A stretch of DNA of 64,000 nucleotides from Pseudomonas fluorescens (GTDB taxonomy: Bacteria; Pseudomonadota; Gammaproteobacteria; Pseudomonadales; Pseudomonadaceae), in NCBI RefSeq assembly GCF_001648775.1, contig NZ_LVEJ01000010.1, forward strand, positions 558,001 through 622,000, given 5' to 3'. The notes under the pieces are model-generated. The model worked only from the letters and a program-made list of their open reading frames with translations, was not told where the DNA came from and ran no database searches. This document shows positions 27,104 through 35,623 of the stretch, piece after piece; position 1 is the first letter of the stretch, and every line of letters begins with the position of its first letter. A program made the position numbers and the translations under genes.

Positions 27104-28801
27104 TTAGAAGCGCGTGTTGAGCTCAAGCTGCAAGACGTCGATGTCGAACGGCGCGCCGTACACCGCTTCGGTGCTCATCCAGCGACCGGTGGCGTAAACG
27201 TTCTTCGCCAGACCGTAATTGCCGCCAATGAAATAACCCTTGGCGTTGGTGCCGCCGAGGTGGAACGAGGAATCGTTGAAGCCATCCGGCAAGGCATCCG
27301 GCTGGATGTATTTGTAGCCAGCGAACATGTTCCAGTCGCCCTGCTTTTTCAGCTCCAGGGCGCTGCCGAGGGTGAACTGCACCATCCACGCATTGGCGCC
27401 GCTTTCGATGTCGCCATTGCTGTCGAGGTTGTTGACGATCTGCCCGGCCGAGCGCTTGCGCATGTCGCCTTCGTCGTACGCGAGGTTGTGGATGTAGTTG
27501 CCCTGGCTGCGCAGTTTGAAATCTTCTGGCAGATCGGCGTCCCACACCACGTTCAGATCGAGCAGATTGAATTCCGAAGCGAGGCCAACAAACTGCGGCT
27601 GCGGCGTGGTGGTCGGGTTGAGCGGGTTCGGCGTGATGTCGCGCAGCAGGAACACGCTGTTGCCCTTTTGCATGAACGCCGCGCGGCTGCCATCGCTGTC
27701 GCAACCCGGCGCACCGGCCCATGGTTCGCAAGGGCTGGAACGCTGACCCTGAATATCGTCGAAGCGGTAGTACGCCAGTGCACCTTTCAAGCGGTTGTTG
27801 CTGTTGATCGCCCATTTGGCGCCGATCTGCGCGCCGTACAGCCACTTGTTGTCGCTCTCTTCCTTGTCGAAGCCGTTGCTGCTGGCGGTGTCGTTGGTGT
27901 AGTCCACCGGGAACGCGCCGACGGTGCCGAACACGCCCCAATCGCGGTTGAGTTTGTGGTCGAAAATCGCCGCCACACCGTCGAAATTCAAGTCGTTGGA
28001 ATAGAGCATGTCGGTGGACATGAACGGGTTGGCGAAGCGCCCGCCGGTCAGGGTCAATTCATCCGTCGGCTTCCAGTTCAGGTAGCCCTGATCGAGCCAG
28101 ATGTCCTTCTTGGCGAAACCGCCGCCGAGGCTTTGCGTGGTCGACACCGGGTTGTTGTCCGAGCCGGTGCCGATGCGGATACCCGCTGTCCATTGCGGAG
28201 AAATCTCGGCTTTCATGCCCAGCCGTGCGCGGATACGGAATTGGTTGGTGCGGTCTTCGCGGGTATTGAGCAACGGCGGCAGGTTGGTGCTGCTGTTCGG
28301 GTTTACGTCGTACGGGCCGTTATTGTTGAGCTTGGCAAAGTCGACGATCTCGTTGCTGTTGCTGTCCGAGTAGTAGCGCGATTCGTCACGCAGGCGAATG
28401 TCGCCGTCGAAACTGATGCGCGCCGCCCATTCCGGGAAGCTGTTGGGCGCGGCCCAGTTTTCCTGTTTGGCGGTGGCCATGACTTCGGCTTTGACCTGAT
28501 CGCGGATCTGGTCACGCACCGCTGCCGGCACGTATTGCACACGCACGTCACCCGGCGCCGCCACTGGCCCTGCCGCGACTGCGGTGGATGCGGCAGCCTG
28601 TTTGGCCTGCGCCGCTTCGTTCTGCGCCTGAGCGATCAGGGCATCAGCCTTGTCCTGTTTCAGAATGCCCTGCTCGACTAGCAAGCGGATCAGATTGATC
28701 GTGGCGTTCTCCGAGGGCGCAGGCGCTGCCGCGGCCTGACCGACCAGGGTCGCAATGACCATGCCGACCGCCAGGGACAATCGATTCACGTTGGAAATCA
28801 T
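27104..28801 (-). CDS. Putative outer-membrane porin with N-terminal coiled coil
   Basis: 565 residues from ATG 28801 (GGAG ten bases upstream). Signal peptide 1-25 ends AAAA. Residues 30-110 are helical and charged (LIRLLVEQGILKQDKADALI), the rest alternates as beta strands and ends LQLELNTRF with the terminal F typical of BAM substrates. It matches the putative porin family often found beside TonB/ExbBD sets in gamma-proteobacteria. A C-x8-C pair (SSPCEPWAGAPGCDS) in a loop may form a disulfide. The cargo is unknown. Confidence 0.8.
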   Translation of the reverse strand: MISNVNRLSLAVGMVIATLVGQAAAAPAPSENATINLIRLLVEQGILKQDKADALIAQAQNEAAQAKQAAASTAVAAGPVAAPGDVRVQYVPAAVRDQIRDQVKAEVMATAKQENWAAPNSFPEWAARISFDGDIRLRDESRYYSDSNSNEIVDFAKLNNNGPYDVNPNSSTNLPPLLNTREDRTNQFRIRARLGMKAEISPQWTAGIRIGTGSDNNPVSTTQSLGGGFAKKDIWLDQGYLNWKPTDELTLTGGRFANPFMSTDMLYSNDLNFDGVAAIFDHKLNRDWGVFGTVGAFPVDYTNDTASSNGFDKEESDNKWLYGAQIGAKWAINSNNRLKGALAYYRFDDIQGQRSSPCEPWAGAPGCDSDGSRAAFMQKGNSVFLLRDITPNPLNPTTTPQPQFVGLASEFNLLDLNVVWDADLPEDFKLRSQGNYIHNLAYDEGDMRKRSAGQIVNNLDSNGDIESGANAWMVQFTLGSALELKKQGDWNMFAGYKYIQPDALPDGFNDSSFHLGGTNAKGYFIGGNYGLAKNVYATGRWMSTEAVYGAPFDIDVLQLELNTRF

Positions 28802-28841
28802 CTGCACACAACTCCTTTTGGCAAAGCTTTAAAAATGAGGG

Positions 28842-29546
28842 TTAACCCGGACGCCGCCCTTGCAGGGACAGGCGCACAGGCAAAGTGATGGAGGCCGGTG
28901 GCCGTTCGCTCAGGGCCGGTGCACCGCGTAAAGCGGCCAGCACCTGCGTATCAATGTCGGGGTTGCCGCTGGACTTGATCAGCTCGACGCGGGTGATCTC
29001 GCCAACGCTGCTCAGCCACACATCGGCCTGCAGCGAAAACGCGAGGTTGCGCAGCTCAGGGTTTTCGCGCAGCAAACGCTGGAAAGTGAACGCCAGAAAC
29101 TGGCTGTACGTCCCGGTGCCCAAACGTCCGCCGCCGGCCCCGGCCATGCCGCCGCCCTTGCCCGCGCCGATGTTGAAAGCGTCGTTGCCGCTCTGCGCGT
29201 CGCCGTCCATTTGCATCGGGTTGGCCAGATCGTCAGCCGGTGATGGCGGCGCTTCTTCCTCGGGCTTGACCTCTTCGGGCTCCGGCGTTGGCTCGGGCTC
29301 GACGACTTTTTCTTCCACCGGGGTTTCCGGTTCCGGTGGTTTTTCCGGCGGCGGAGGTGGCGGTGGCGGCAACGGAATGATCGTCGGCACCTTCGGCGCT
29401 TCACGGCGGATGCCGCTCATGTCATTGGCCCACTGCCACAGGAACCACGCGGCGAGCGCGCCGATCAGCAAGCCGGCGCCCCACTTCGCATAACGCAGCA
29501 CTGGTTTTTTTACCGGCAGCGGCTCGATCGGGAGTTGTGCGGTCAT
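28842..29546 (-). CDS. TonB-family energy transducer
   Basis: 234 residues. One membrane helix (about 23-42) with the usual short cytoplasmic start is followed by a run of eight prolines and Pro/Glu-rich spacer (55-100). A Gly-rich segment (122-145) precedes the C-terminal TonB domain (about 150-230: LRNLAFSLQADVWLSSVGEITRVELIKSSG). With the ExbB and ExbD genes upstream it forms a complete proton-driven unit for the outer membrane. Confidence 0.9.
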   Translation of the reverse strand: MTAQLPIEPLPVKKPVLRYAKWGAGLLIGALAAWFLWQWANDMSGIRREAPKVPTIIPLPPPPPPPPEKPPEPETPVEEKVVEPEPTPEPEEVKPEEEAPPSPADDLANPMQMDGDAQSGNDAFNIGAGKGGGMAGAGGGRLGTGTYSQFLAFTFQRLLRENPELRNLAFSLQADVWLSSVGEITRVELIKSSGNPDIDTQVLAALRGAPALSERPPASITLPVRLSLQGRRPG

Positions 29547-29549
29547 GAC

Positions 29550-29975
29550 TCAGCCCTGACTCGGTTTGCCGGTCACAAGACCGACCTGGGACAGCTCGAG
29601 CCGGCGCAACAGATCCAGCACTTCAATGACTTTCTGGTACTGCACCGTCGCGTCGCCGCGCACGATCACCGGGAAATCCGGGCTCTGCGCTTTCTCGATG
29701 CGCAGGCGTTCTTCGAGCTCGGCCAGGGTCACCGGGTAAGCGTCGAGGAACACCTGGCCGCCGTCGTTGACCGAAATCGCCTTGGTCTTGGCCTCGGACA
29801 GCGACACCGAAGCGCTGGCCTTGGGCAGATTGATCTGGATCCCCGAGACCTGCGCGGTGGCGGTGAGGATGAACATCACCAGCACCACCATCAGCACGTC
29901 GACCAGTGGGGTGATGTTGATGCTGTCCACCGCTGCATCTTCGTCATCGTCGTGGGAGGCATTTACGGACGCCAT
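29550..29975 (-). CDS. exbD: ExbD/TolR-family protein
   Basis: 141 residues. The single helix (about 23-43) is preceded by SINITPLVDVLMVVLVMF, where the Asp in PLVDV is the conserved proton-carrying residue. A periplasmic domain follows with KAISVNDGGQVFLD and PVIVRGDATVQYQKVIEVLD. GAGGAGC is before ATG. It lies 11 bases after the ExbB fusion and three before tonB. Confidence 0.92.
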   Translation of the reverse strand: MASVNASHDDDEDAAVDSINITPLVDVLMVVLVMFILTATAQVSGIQINLPKASASVSLSEAKTKAISVNDGGQVFLDAYPVTLAELEERLRIEKAQSPDFPVIVRGDATVQYQKVIEVLDLLRRLELSQVGLVTGKPSQG

Positions 29976-29986
29976 GTCAGTGCTCC

Positions 29987-31783
29987 TCAGGCCGGTACAG
30001 AATGGTTGGCGTGATGGCCGCGATGCGCCGACTCACTGAACTGGCTCTCGCCATGCATCTCCGCCAGCCGCGTGATGAATTCGTCGACGAACACGCGCAT
30101 GTCGGCGCTGACTTCCTTGTTGCGAGTGACCAGGCGGTTGTAGCCAAACAGTGCGGGGATCGCGACGAACAGGCCCATCGCCGTAGCGAGCAAAGCTGCG
30201 GCCATGCCGGGAGCGATGGCATTGATGTTGACGTCACCGGCCATCGCCGTGCCGAGGAACACCACCATGATCCCCAGCACGGTGCCGAGCAGGCCGATGT
30301 ACGGGCCGCCGGCGATGGCGTTGGACAGGGTCGAGAGTTTCGAACTCAGTTGCTGGTTTTCACGGGTGCGCACACCGTCCATCGAGCAGCGAATGGCTTC
30401 GATGGTCGCGGCGGAAACCGAGGAGGTATCGGCGCCCTGCTCGCGGCGGGTGCGGATCTCTTTCACCGCCACCAGATACAGGCGCCACAGCGACGAATGC
30501 TGCAACCGCTGGGCGAGTTGCGCGTCGTCGGCGAACATCTCCAGACGTGTGCCGACCTTGGCGAACTGCACGCGGAAGTCTTCGTTGGCGGCGGATACGC
30601 GGCTGAGGCTGCGGTTCTTGCGCAGCATGATGATCCACGACTGGAACATCATCAGCACCAGCACGGCGATGATCACCCATGCGTCGATTGGCACGGCGTT
30701 GAGCAGGAAGCCGAGGCTGCCGAAACCGAAACCGGACTGTTCTTCGTCGACGCCGTAAGCCACCAGTTTCGACTCGGCACCTTGCGAGGTGGCGTCGGCC
30801 AGCAACAGCGGCGCCGGACGGGCGACTTTCGACAGACGCATTTCATCGATAGCGCCCACAAATGGCTGGAACGGACCTTCGTGCAGGTCGGCGCCAATGG
30901 CCATGACCGAGTTGAAGGCCGGCATCGCCTGAGCAAGCGTGGCAGCTTCGCGACCGTTGATGAACAGGGTCACTTTGGCGCCTTCAGCGGTCAGCGCGAG
31001 GTGTTGCCATTGGCCCGGGTTCAGCGCTTGGGTGGCAACGGCACGTTGGCCATCGATTTCGACAAATGGCACGCCTTGGTTTGCACCGATCAGCAAGCTG
31101 TTGGCGCCTTCGCGACGGGCTAGAATCAGTTGCTCGCCATTGGCCTGATCCAGACGCAGCCAGGCACTGAAGGTGAACGCACTGCCGGCGTTGTGTTGCA
31201 ACGAAGGACTGGCCGACAGCAACAACGGTTGACCGCTGAACTGCAAGGCGCGCCCTACTACGCCGTCAATCGCCGCGCCGGTCGCGCTTTGCGCGGTGTT
31301 GCCGTAGGCCGTGGTGTCTTTGGCCGGGGTGCCGGTGGCGCCGTCAAAGTGATAGAGCGCGGTGTAATTCGGATCGAAAGTCAGCTGGCCGTTGCCGGTC
31401 GCCGGGGCCTTTTGATTGCCGTAGTACATCCAGATGTCTTGGCGCTGACCGCCCTCGACATTCGGCACATCGACCCAGATCAGCGCCATGCCCATCAGCG
31501 CGTCGAAACTTTCGATCTGGTGGTTGAGCACGGTCTTGTCATCGGCGGCGACAAAGCGCAGATCCGCGCCGTCCTCTTTCACCCCGTCAAAGGTGAAGTT
31601 GCCGGTGTGCAGGCGCACCAGCAGCGCAGTACGCCCGAGTGCCTGATTGATGCCCGCGCCTTGTGGCGTGGTGTCGACGGCAACCTGTTTGCGGTAGTGC
31701 CAGTCGTCCTGCCACCAGGCCTGAGCCGTGGCCGGGAGCACGAAGCCCAGGCAGATCAACAACGAAAGAATGAGGCGCTGCAT
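29987..31783 (-). CDS. DUF2341-LamG-ExbB fusion protein
   Basis: 598 residues. Signal peptide 1-22 (ATAQAWWQD). A DUF2341 domain (about 23-130) and a LamG/concanavalin-like domain (about 140-320: YTALYHFDGATG, AFTFSAWLRL, GQWQHLALT, FVGAIDEMRLS) lie in the periplasm. A membrane helix near 364-385 leads to a MotA/TolQ/ExbB channel (about 410-570: IGLLGTVLGIMVVFLG and AALLATAMGLFVAIPALFGYN). The fusion joins a lectin-like sensor or wall-binding head to the proton channel. AAAGGAG precedes ATG, 12 bases after the TpsB gene. Confidence 0.88.
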   Translation of the reverse strand: MQRLILSLLICLGFVLPATAQAWWQDDWHYRKQVAVDTTPQGAGINQALGRTALLVRLHTGNFTFDGVKEDGADLRFVAADDKTVLNHQIESFDALMGMALIWVDVPNVEGGQRQDIWMYYGNQKAPATGNGQLTFDPNYTALYHFDGATGTPAKDTTAYGNTAQSATGAAIDGVVGRALQFSGQPLLLSASPSLQHNAGSAFTFSAWLRLDQANGEQLILARREGANSLLIGANQGVPFVEIDGQRAVATQALNPGQWQHLALTAEGAKVTLFINGREAATLAQAMPAFNSVMAIGADLHEGPFQPFVGAIDEMRLSKVARPAPLLLADATSQGAESKLVAYGVDEEQSGFGFGSLGFLLNAVPIDAWVIIAVLVLMMFQSWIIMLRKNRSLSRVSAANEDFRVQFAKVGTRLEMFADDAQLAQRLQHSSLWRLYLVAVKEIRTRREQGADTSSVSAATIEAIRCSMDGVRTRENQQLSSKLSTLSNAIAGGPYIGLLGTVLGIMVVFLGTAMAGDVNINAIAPGMAAALLATAMGLFVAIPALFGYNRLVTRNKEVSADMRVFVDEFITRLAEMHGESQFSESAHRGHHANHSVPA

Positions 31784-31795
31784 GAACGTGCTCCT

Positions 31796-33394
31796 TTAGA
31801 AAGTGGCTTGAAGGTTGAAGTGCAGGCGCGATTCCTGCTTCGAGGTGTTCGGCCCTTCGAGTAACGGGTAGCCCCAGTCGAGGCTGCCGGACAGCCATTT
31901 GCTCAGGCTGGCGCGGGTGCCGAGGCCGACGCTGGCCAGGGCGTAATTGGCGTCCTGGTCCGGCAGTTCGTCGCGCAGATACAGTTGCGCGCCTTCGGCA
32001 AAGGCGTAGAAACGCCAGTCCTGCATCCATGTACCGGCGTACTTGGCCAGCGATGGCGTACGCAGTTCCTGACTGAGCAGCAAGCCGTCATCGCCAGTGC
32101 GTTCGGCGGCCAGATAGCCGCGCACCGAAGTGGCGCCGCCGGCGGAGAATTGTTCGTTGGAAACCAGTGGCCCCGACGCCAGTTGGAACGCGGCTTTGCT
32201 TGCGCTCTGCCAATCGCTGTCGAAGGTCCAGGTGTAACTGGTGTCGCCCTTGAGCACGGCGAAACTCGGTTTGGCGCGATAGCGTTTGTAGTCGAAATCT
32301 TCGTCGGTGCTGCCGTAACCGAAGATGCTGCGAGTGGCGGCAACCAGGCTCAGGCCGAGGCCGAGCTGGCTTTTTTCGGTGTAGCGATAGCCGTTGTAGG
32401 CGAAGGTGAATGGCGCGTATTGCAACGGCACTTTGTCGCTTTCGCCGGACAAGGTCAGGCGTTCGTCGAAGTCCTTGAAGTCGATGCCGGCCGACAGTGA
32501 GTTCGACCAGTTGCCGCTGGAGGGCAGCGTGTAAATTGCCGAAACGCCATAGGAATGGCCCTTGCCGAGCACGTTGCTGCCGCCAATGGTGGCGACGTTG
32601 CTGTCGGACTGATAACCGGAGAACTGCACGCTCCAGCGATCCGTCAGTGGCGCGGTGTAGGAACCCGACCAGACCTTGGCGTTGTCGGTCTCTTGCGGGG
32701 CGGTGAAGAACGTCAGGTTGACGCTATGGCCGAGTTGCCAGAGGTTGTTGTAACCGAGGCTGGTGACGGTGCGCAGCTTTTCGGTGTCGGCGCTGTAATC
32801 GTTGTTGAGGCCGACGCTGGCGGTCCACGGGTTCTGGTCTTCGACCTGCAAATCAACGTCCATGGTGCCGGGGCGCTGACCTTCGCGCACCAGCGGCATG
32901 ACTTGGCGGCCCGGGGTTTTGTTCAGTTGCGCCAGTTCGCCTTGAACCTTGGCGAAGTCCGGCACCTCGCCCTCTTTCAGCGCCGGCACGTCGTCGCGGA
33001 TGTCCAGCGGCGAATAGTGTTTGGCGCCGACCACACGCACGCGGCCGACCTTGGTTTCACTGACTTGCAGATAGACGATGCCATCGGCGACTGCCTGCTC
33101 CGGCAGCTCGACGAACACCGATTGATAGCCGCGTTGCTGATAGGCCTTCTGCAATGCATCCCGCGCACCTTCGATATCGCTGAGGGCTTTTTGCGGGCCA
33201 AGAAACGGGTACACCGCCTCTTCAATCGCCCGTGCATCGAGCACGGTGTTGCCGCGCACGAAGTATTCGTTGACGTCGACCAGACGCTGCGCTGCGGCGT
33301 TTGGCGCAGCCTCTTCGGCCAATGCCGGCTGCGCGCCCGCCGTCACCAGCAGCCAGCCCCACAGCGCCAGCCGTGACTTGAAAATCGGTTCCAC
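31796..33394 (-). CDS. FhaC/ShlB-type two-partner secretion transporter (TpsB)
   Basis: 532 residues. GTG start with GGGGG nine bases upstream. Signal peptide 1-26 is followed by two POTRA-like domains (about 40-190: YFVRGNTVLDARAIEEAV, VGRVRVVGAKHYSPLDI) and a 16-strand barrel. The L6 loop VRGY motif lies near residue 424, in SVRGYLAAE. Such pores secrete large TpsA exoproteins, but no TpsA gene is present in the window. The link to TonB/ExbBD is unusual for this family. Confidence 0.88.
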   Translation of the reverse strand: MEPIFKSRLALWGWLLVTAGAQPALAEEAAPNAAAQRLVDVNEYFVRGNTVLDARAIEEAVYPFLGPQKALSDIEGARDALQKAYQQRGYQSVFVELPEQAVADGIVYLQVSETKVGRVRVVGAKHYSPLDIRDDVPALKEGEVPDFAKVQGELAQLNKTPGRQVMPLVREGQRPGTMDVDLQVEDQNPWTASVGLNNDYSADTEKLRTVTSLGYNNLWQLGHSVNLTFFTAPQETDNAKVWSGSYTAPLTDRWSVQFSGYQSDSNVATIGGSNVLGKGHSYGVSAIYTLPSSGNWSNSLSAGIDFKDFDERLTLSGESDKVPLQYAPFTFAYNGYRYTEKSQLGLGLSLVAATRSIFGYGSTDEDFDYKRYRAKPSFAVLKGDTSYTWTFDSDWQSASKAAFQLASGPLVSNEQFSAGGATSVRGYLAAERTGDDGLLLSQELRTPSLAKYAGTWMQDWRFYAFAEGAQLYLRDELPDQDANYALASVGLGTRASLSKWLSGSLDWGYPLLEGPNTSKQESRLHFNLQATF

Positions 33395-33454
33395 ACTACC
33401 CCCTGAATTCGCGATGACCTGTTGGCGCCTCGGCGCCCTTGTGTGTTGCCGCGC

Positions 33455-34066
33455 TTAGTTGCTGACGTGCGGGGCACAGGCGTGCTTGCCCAGCCACGTG
33501 TGCAACAGCGCGAAGTTCAGCGAGAACTCGGGCATTTGCAGCAACGCGCCGCAGAACACTTCGCCGATGATTTTTTGAATGAGCAGCACCGCGCGCGGCT
33601 CGTTGAGCAGCGTGGCGATGTCGCGACTGAGGGCGTTGAAGCTCCAGACTTTCTGGTTCAGACCGAGGCCGACGAACCAGCGGAACAACAGGTTGTAATT
33701 GAGCTGTTCATACAGTTGCTGCTCGCTGGGCACCGAATACAGCAGTTGCAGGAGCAGGATGTGCATCACCGTTTGCGCCGGAATCAGCATGCCGGGCTCG
33801 GCATTGAGGTCGTGCAGGAGGTCGCGGTGGGCATCGAGCAAATCGTCGATCTGCGGGCGCAGCAACACCAGCGAATGGCCCGGCGGAATGTAGCTGGAGA
33901 CCTCTTTCAAGGCGCCCTGCCAGTCATCCTGCGAGACGATCCAGACCCACGGCGCGCCGTAGCGATACACCGAAACCGGCTTCTTGCGCGCGGCTTCGAC
34001 GATCTTCGACAAGCGTTGATCAAGTTCCTGCATGCCCACTTTCGAGTAGCGTTCCATAGTCCCCAT
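33455..34066 (-). CDS. Phd/YefM-like domain fused to an IS5-type transposase N-terminal domain
   Basis: 203 residues. Residues 4-55 (MERYSKVGMQELDQRLSKIV to APWVWIVSQDDW) look like a Phd/YefM antitoxin DNA-binding domain. Residues about 95-170 (PAQTVMHILLLQLLYSVPSE, LNYNLLFRWFVGLGLNQKVW, RDIATLL) match the InsH/DUF772 N-terminal domain of IS5/IS1182 transposases. No DDE catalytic domain follows. There is no toxin gene beside it. It lies 60 bases upstream of the TpsB gene on the same strand, so it probably leads that operon and may regulate it. ATG 34057 is an alternative start. Confidence 0.75.
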   Translation of the reverse strand: MGTMERYSKVGMQELDQRLSKIVEAARKKPVSVYRYGAPWVWIVSQDDWQGALKEVSSYIPPGHSLVLLRPQIDDLLDAHRDLLHDLNAEPGMLIPAQTVMHILLLQLLYSVPSEQQLYEQLNYNLLFRWFVGLGLNQKVWSFNALSRDIATLLNEPRAVLLIQKIIGEVFCGALLQMPEFSLNFALLHTWLGKHACAPHVSN

Positions 34067-34224
34067 TGCCTCACTCCCGGCGTCCCGCCTCGGCTTGTGA
34101 AAAGCGCCCCGTTGGGCCCCTCAAGCGCGTTACATAGGCATGACCGGACTGGCGATGTGCTACCGAACTTTTGTCATAAAAGCTTCATTACCGAATTGCT
34201 CGAGAAATCACAGACAACAGAAAA

Positions 34225-34319
34225 CCCTGTGGGAGCGAGCTTGCTCGCGAAGGCGGTGTGCCAGTCGAGTAGAAGGTGACTGACAGGACGCCTTCGCGAG
34301 CAAGCTCGCTCCCACAGGG
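34225..34319. repeat. REP pair
   Basis: GTGGGAGCGAGCTTGCTCGC at 34229 and complement ending 34315, with an imperfect inner stem. It separates the exported-enzyme operon from the Phd/TpsB operon. Confidence 0.95.
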
Positions 34320-34339
34320 GGATGTGCGTGATTTCGGAG

Positions 34340-35623
34340 TCAGGTGTAGACCGGCCAGGTGTCGATGATTTTGCCGCCGCGCACCGCCAGCAAATCGCCG
34401 AACTGCAGGAGGACGGCTTCGGTCTGGGTCGGGCGCAGGAAGACTTGATCTTCTATCGTCAGGCCCACGGCATTCGAGCCATTGACCATCTCCTGATTCG
34501 AGCTGTGGCCATACACGCCATTGCTCTGCAAACCGGCTGGCGACTCGAATTCGGCCATCCAGTTGCCGCCATAGATGAAGAAGGTCTGCCGCTGGTTCTG
34601 GTCCCACCACGAAAACAGCTTCGACTGGTCATCCAGCGCCGGGATATTCACCGCGCCGGTGCTCTTCAATACGGGCGTGGCGATGTAGGTCGCGGGCACG
34701 TGCTCGGTGAGTGACGGCAAATCATAGTGTGTAGGCTTGAGCATCGCTGTTCCCACCGACACTTCAGTGCTGAGCCTCTCGTTTTCATGAATCCGATAAC
34801 TCGGGCTGCCCGCGGTGTTCAGGCACAAACCGTCGTGCCACAACGCGGGGAACTGCTGCCGGGTGAAATCGACACAGCGCTGATAAATCACCATGACCTT
34901 GGCAAACAGTTCTTCCGGCGAGCCAAGAATCCCCGGCACGCCCATGCCCACGAACGGGTCGTAGCCCATGAATCCGGCAAACTCCAGATGCTGCGGGTTG
35001 GCGCTGATCAACGTGAGCATCTGCCCCAGCACATTCACATCACTGACGCCGCCCCGGTGCAGGCCGACGTCCAGTTCGATATTGATGCGCATGCGCGTGC
35101 CCAAACCCTGCGCCAACGCCAGGTATTGCTGCAAACGTTCAGGACCGTCGAGCAGCCATTGCAGTTGCTTCGCCGGGTCGAATGGGCCTTTGTGGGATTG
35201 ATAGAAAATCTCGGCCGAGCGCACCGGCAGTGGCTTGCCGAGCAGGATGTCCGATTGCGCAAACGTGACGGCATCATGATTGAGAAATGGCTGATGAAAC
35301 GACATCAGCTTCTGCGTCCCGGCACGCTGGCCGATGTAATTCAACAATCCCGGCGCCGGCAAGGATTTTTCCACCAGCCGCAACTGCTTGCCGCCGCGTT
35401 TGACCGACTGCATCACCACGTCGATGTTGTGATCGAGGCGATCCAGATCAATCAGCAGCACTGGGCGCATCGGCCCTTTTTCCTTCAGCTCCTTGTTCAG
35501 CGCGCGGAAGTATTCGCTGTACGGCGCGCCACGATCCCCCGGCCGCAACCACGCGCCGACGCCCACCAGCAAAGCCCCGACACCCAAAGTGCCGAGGAGG
35601 AAATTACGTCGATTGACCGCCAT
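34340..35623 (-). CDS. Tat-exported PLP enzyme, D-threonine aldolase/alanine racemase fold
   Basis: 427 residues. The N-terminus MAVNRRNFLLGTLG is a twin-arginine signal. A PLP barrel follows with VLLIDLDRLDHNIDVV, the candidate PLP lysine K86 (RLVEKSLP) and a C-terminal D-serine dehydratase-like domain (about 300-427). It belongs to the DSD1/D-threonine aldolase group. The start overlaps the stop of the oxidase gene (TGATG). A periplasmic location is unusual for this fold. The substrate, perhaps a D-amino acid or beta-hydroxy amino acid, is unknown. Confidence 0.85.
   Translation of the reverse strand: MAVNRRNFLLGTLGVGALLVGVGAWLRPGDRGAPYSEYFRALNKELKEKGPMRPVLLIDLDRLDHNIDVVMQSVKRGGKQLRLVEKSLPAPGLLNYIGQRAGTQKLMSFHQPFLNHDAVTFAQSDILLGKPLPVRSAEIFYQSHKGPFDPAKQLQWLLDGPERLQQYLALAQGLGTRMRINIELDVGLHRGGVSDVNVLGQMLTLISANPQHLEFAGFMGYDPFVGMGVPGILGSPEELFAKVMVIYQRCVDFTRQQFPALWHDGLCLNTAGSPSYRIHENERLSTEVSVGTAMLKPTHYDLPSLTEHVPATYIATPVLKSTGAVNIPALDDQSKLFSWWDQNQRQTFFIYGGNWMAEFESPAGLQSNGVYGHSSNQEMVNGSNAVGLTIEDQVFLRPTQTEAVLLQFGDLLAVRGGKIIDTWPVYT

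Noticed and set aside
33455-34066. Remnant of an insertion sequence
   Set aside because: Only the N-terminal transposase domain is present; there are no terminal inverted repeats or catalytic domain, and the frame is intact and fused to a Phd-like domain, so a functional protein is more likely than debris.
33455-34066. Type II toxin-antitoxin pair
   Set aside because: The Phd-like domain has no neighbouring Doc, RelE or other toxin gene on either side.
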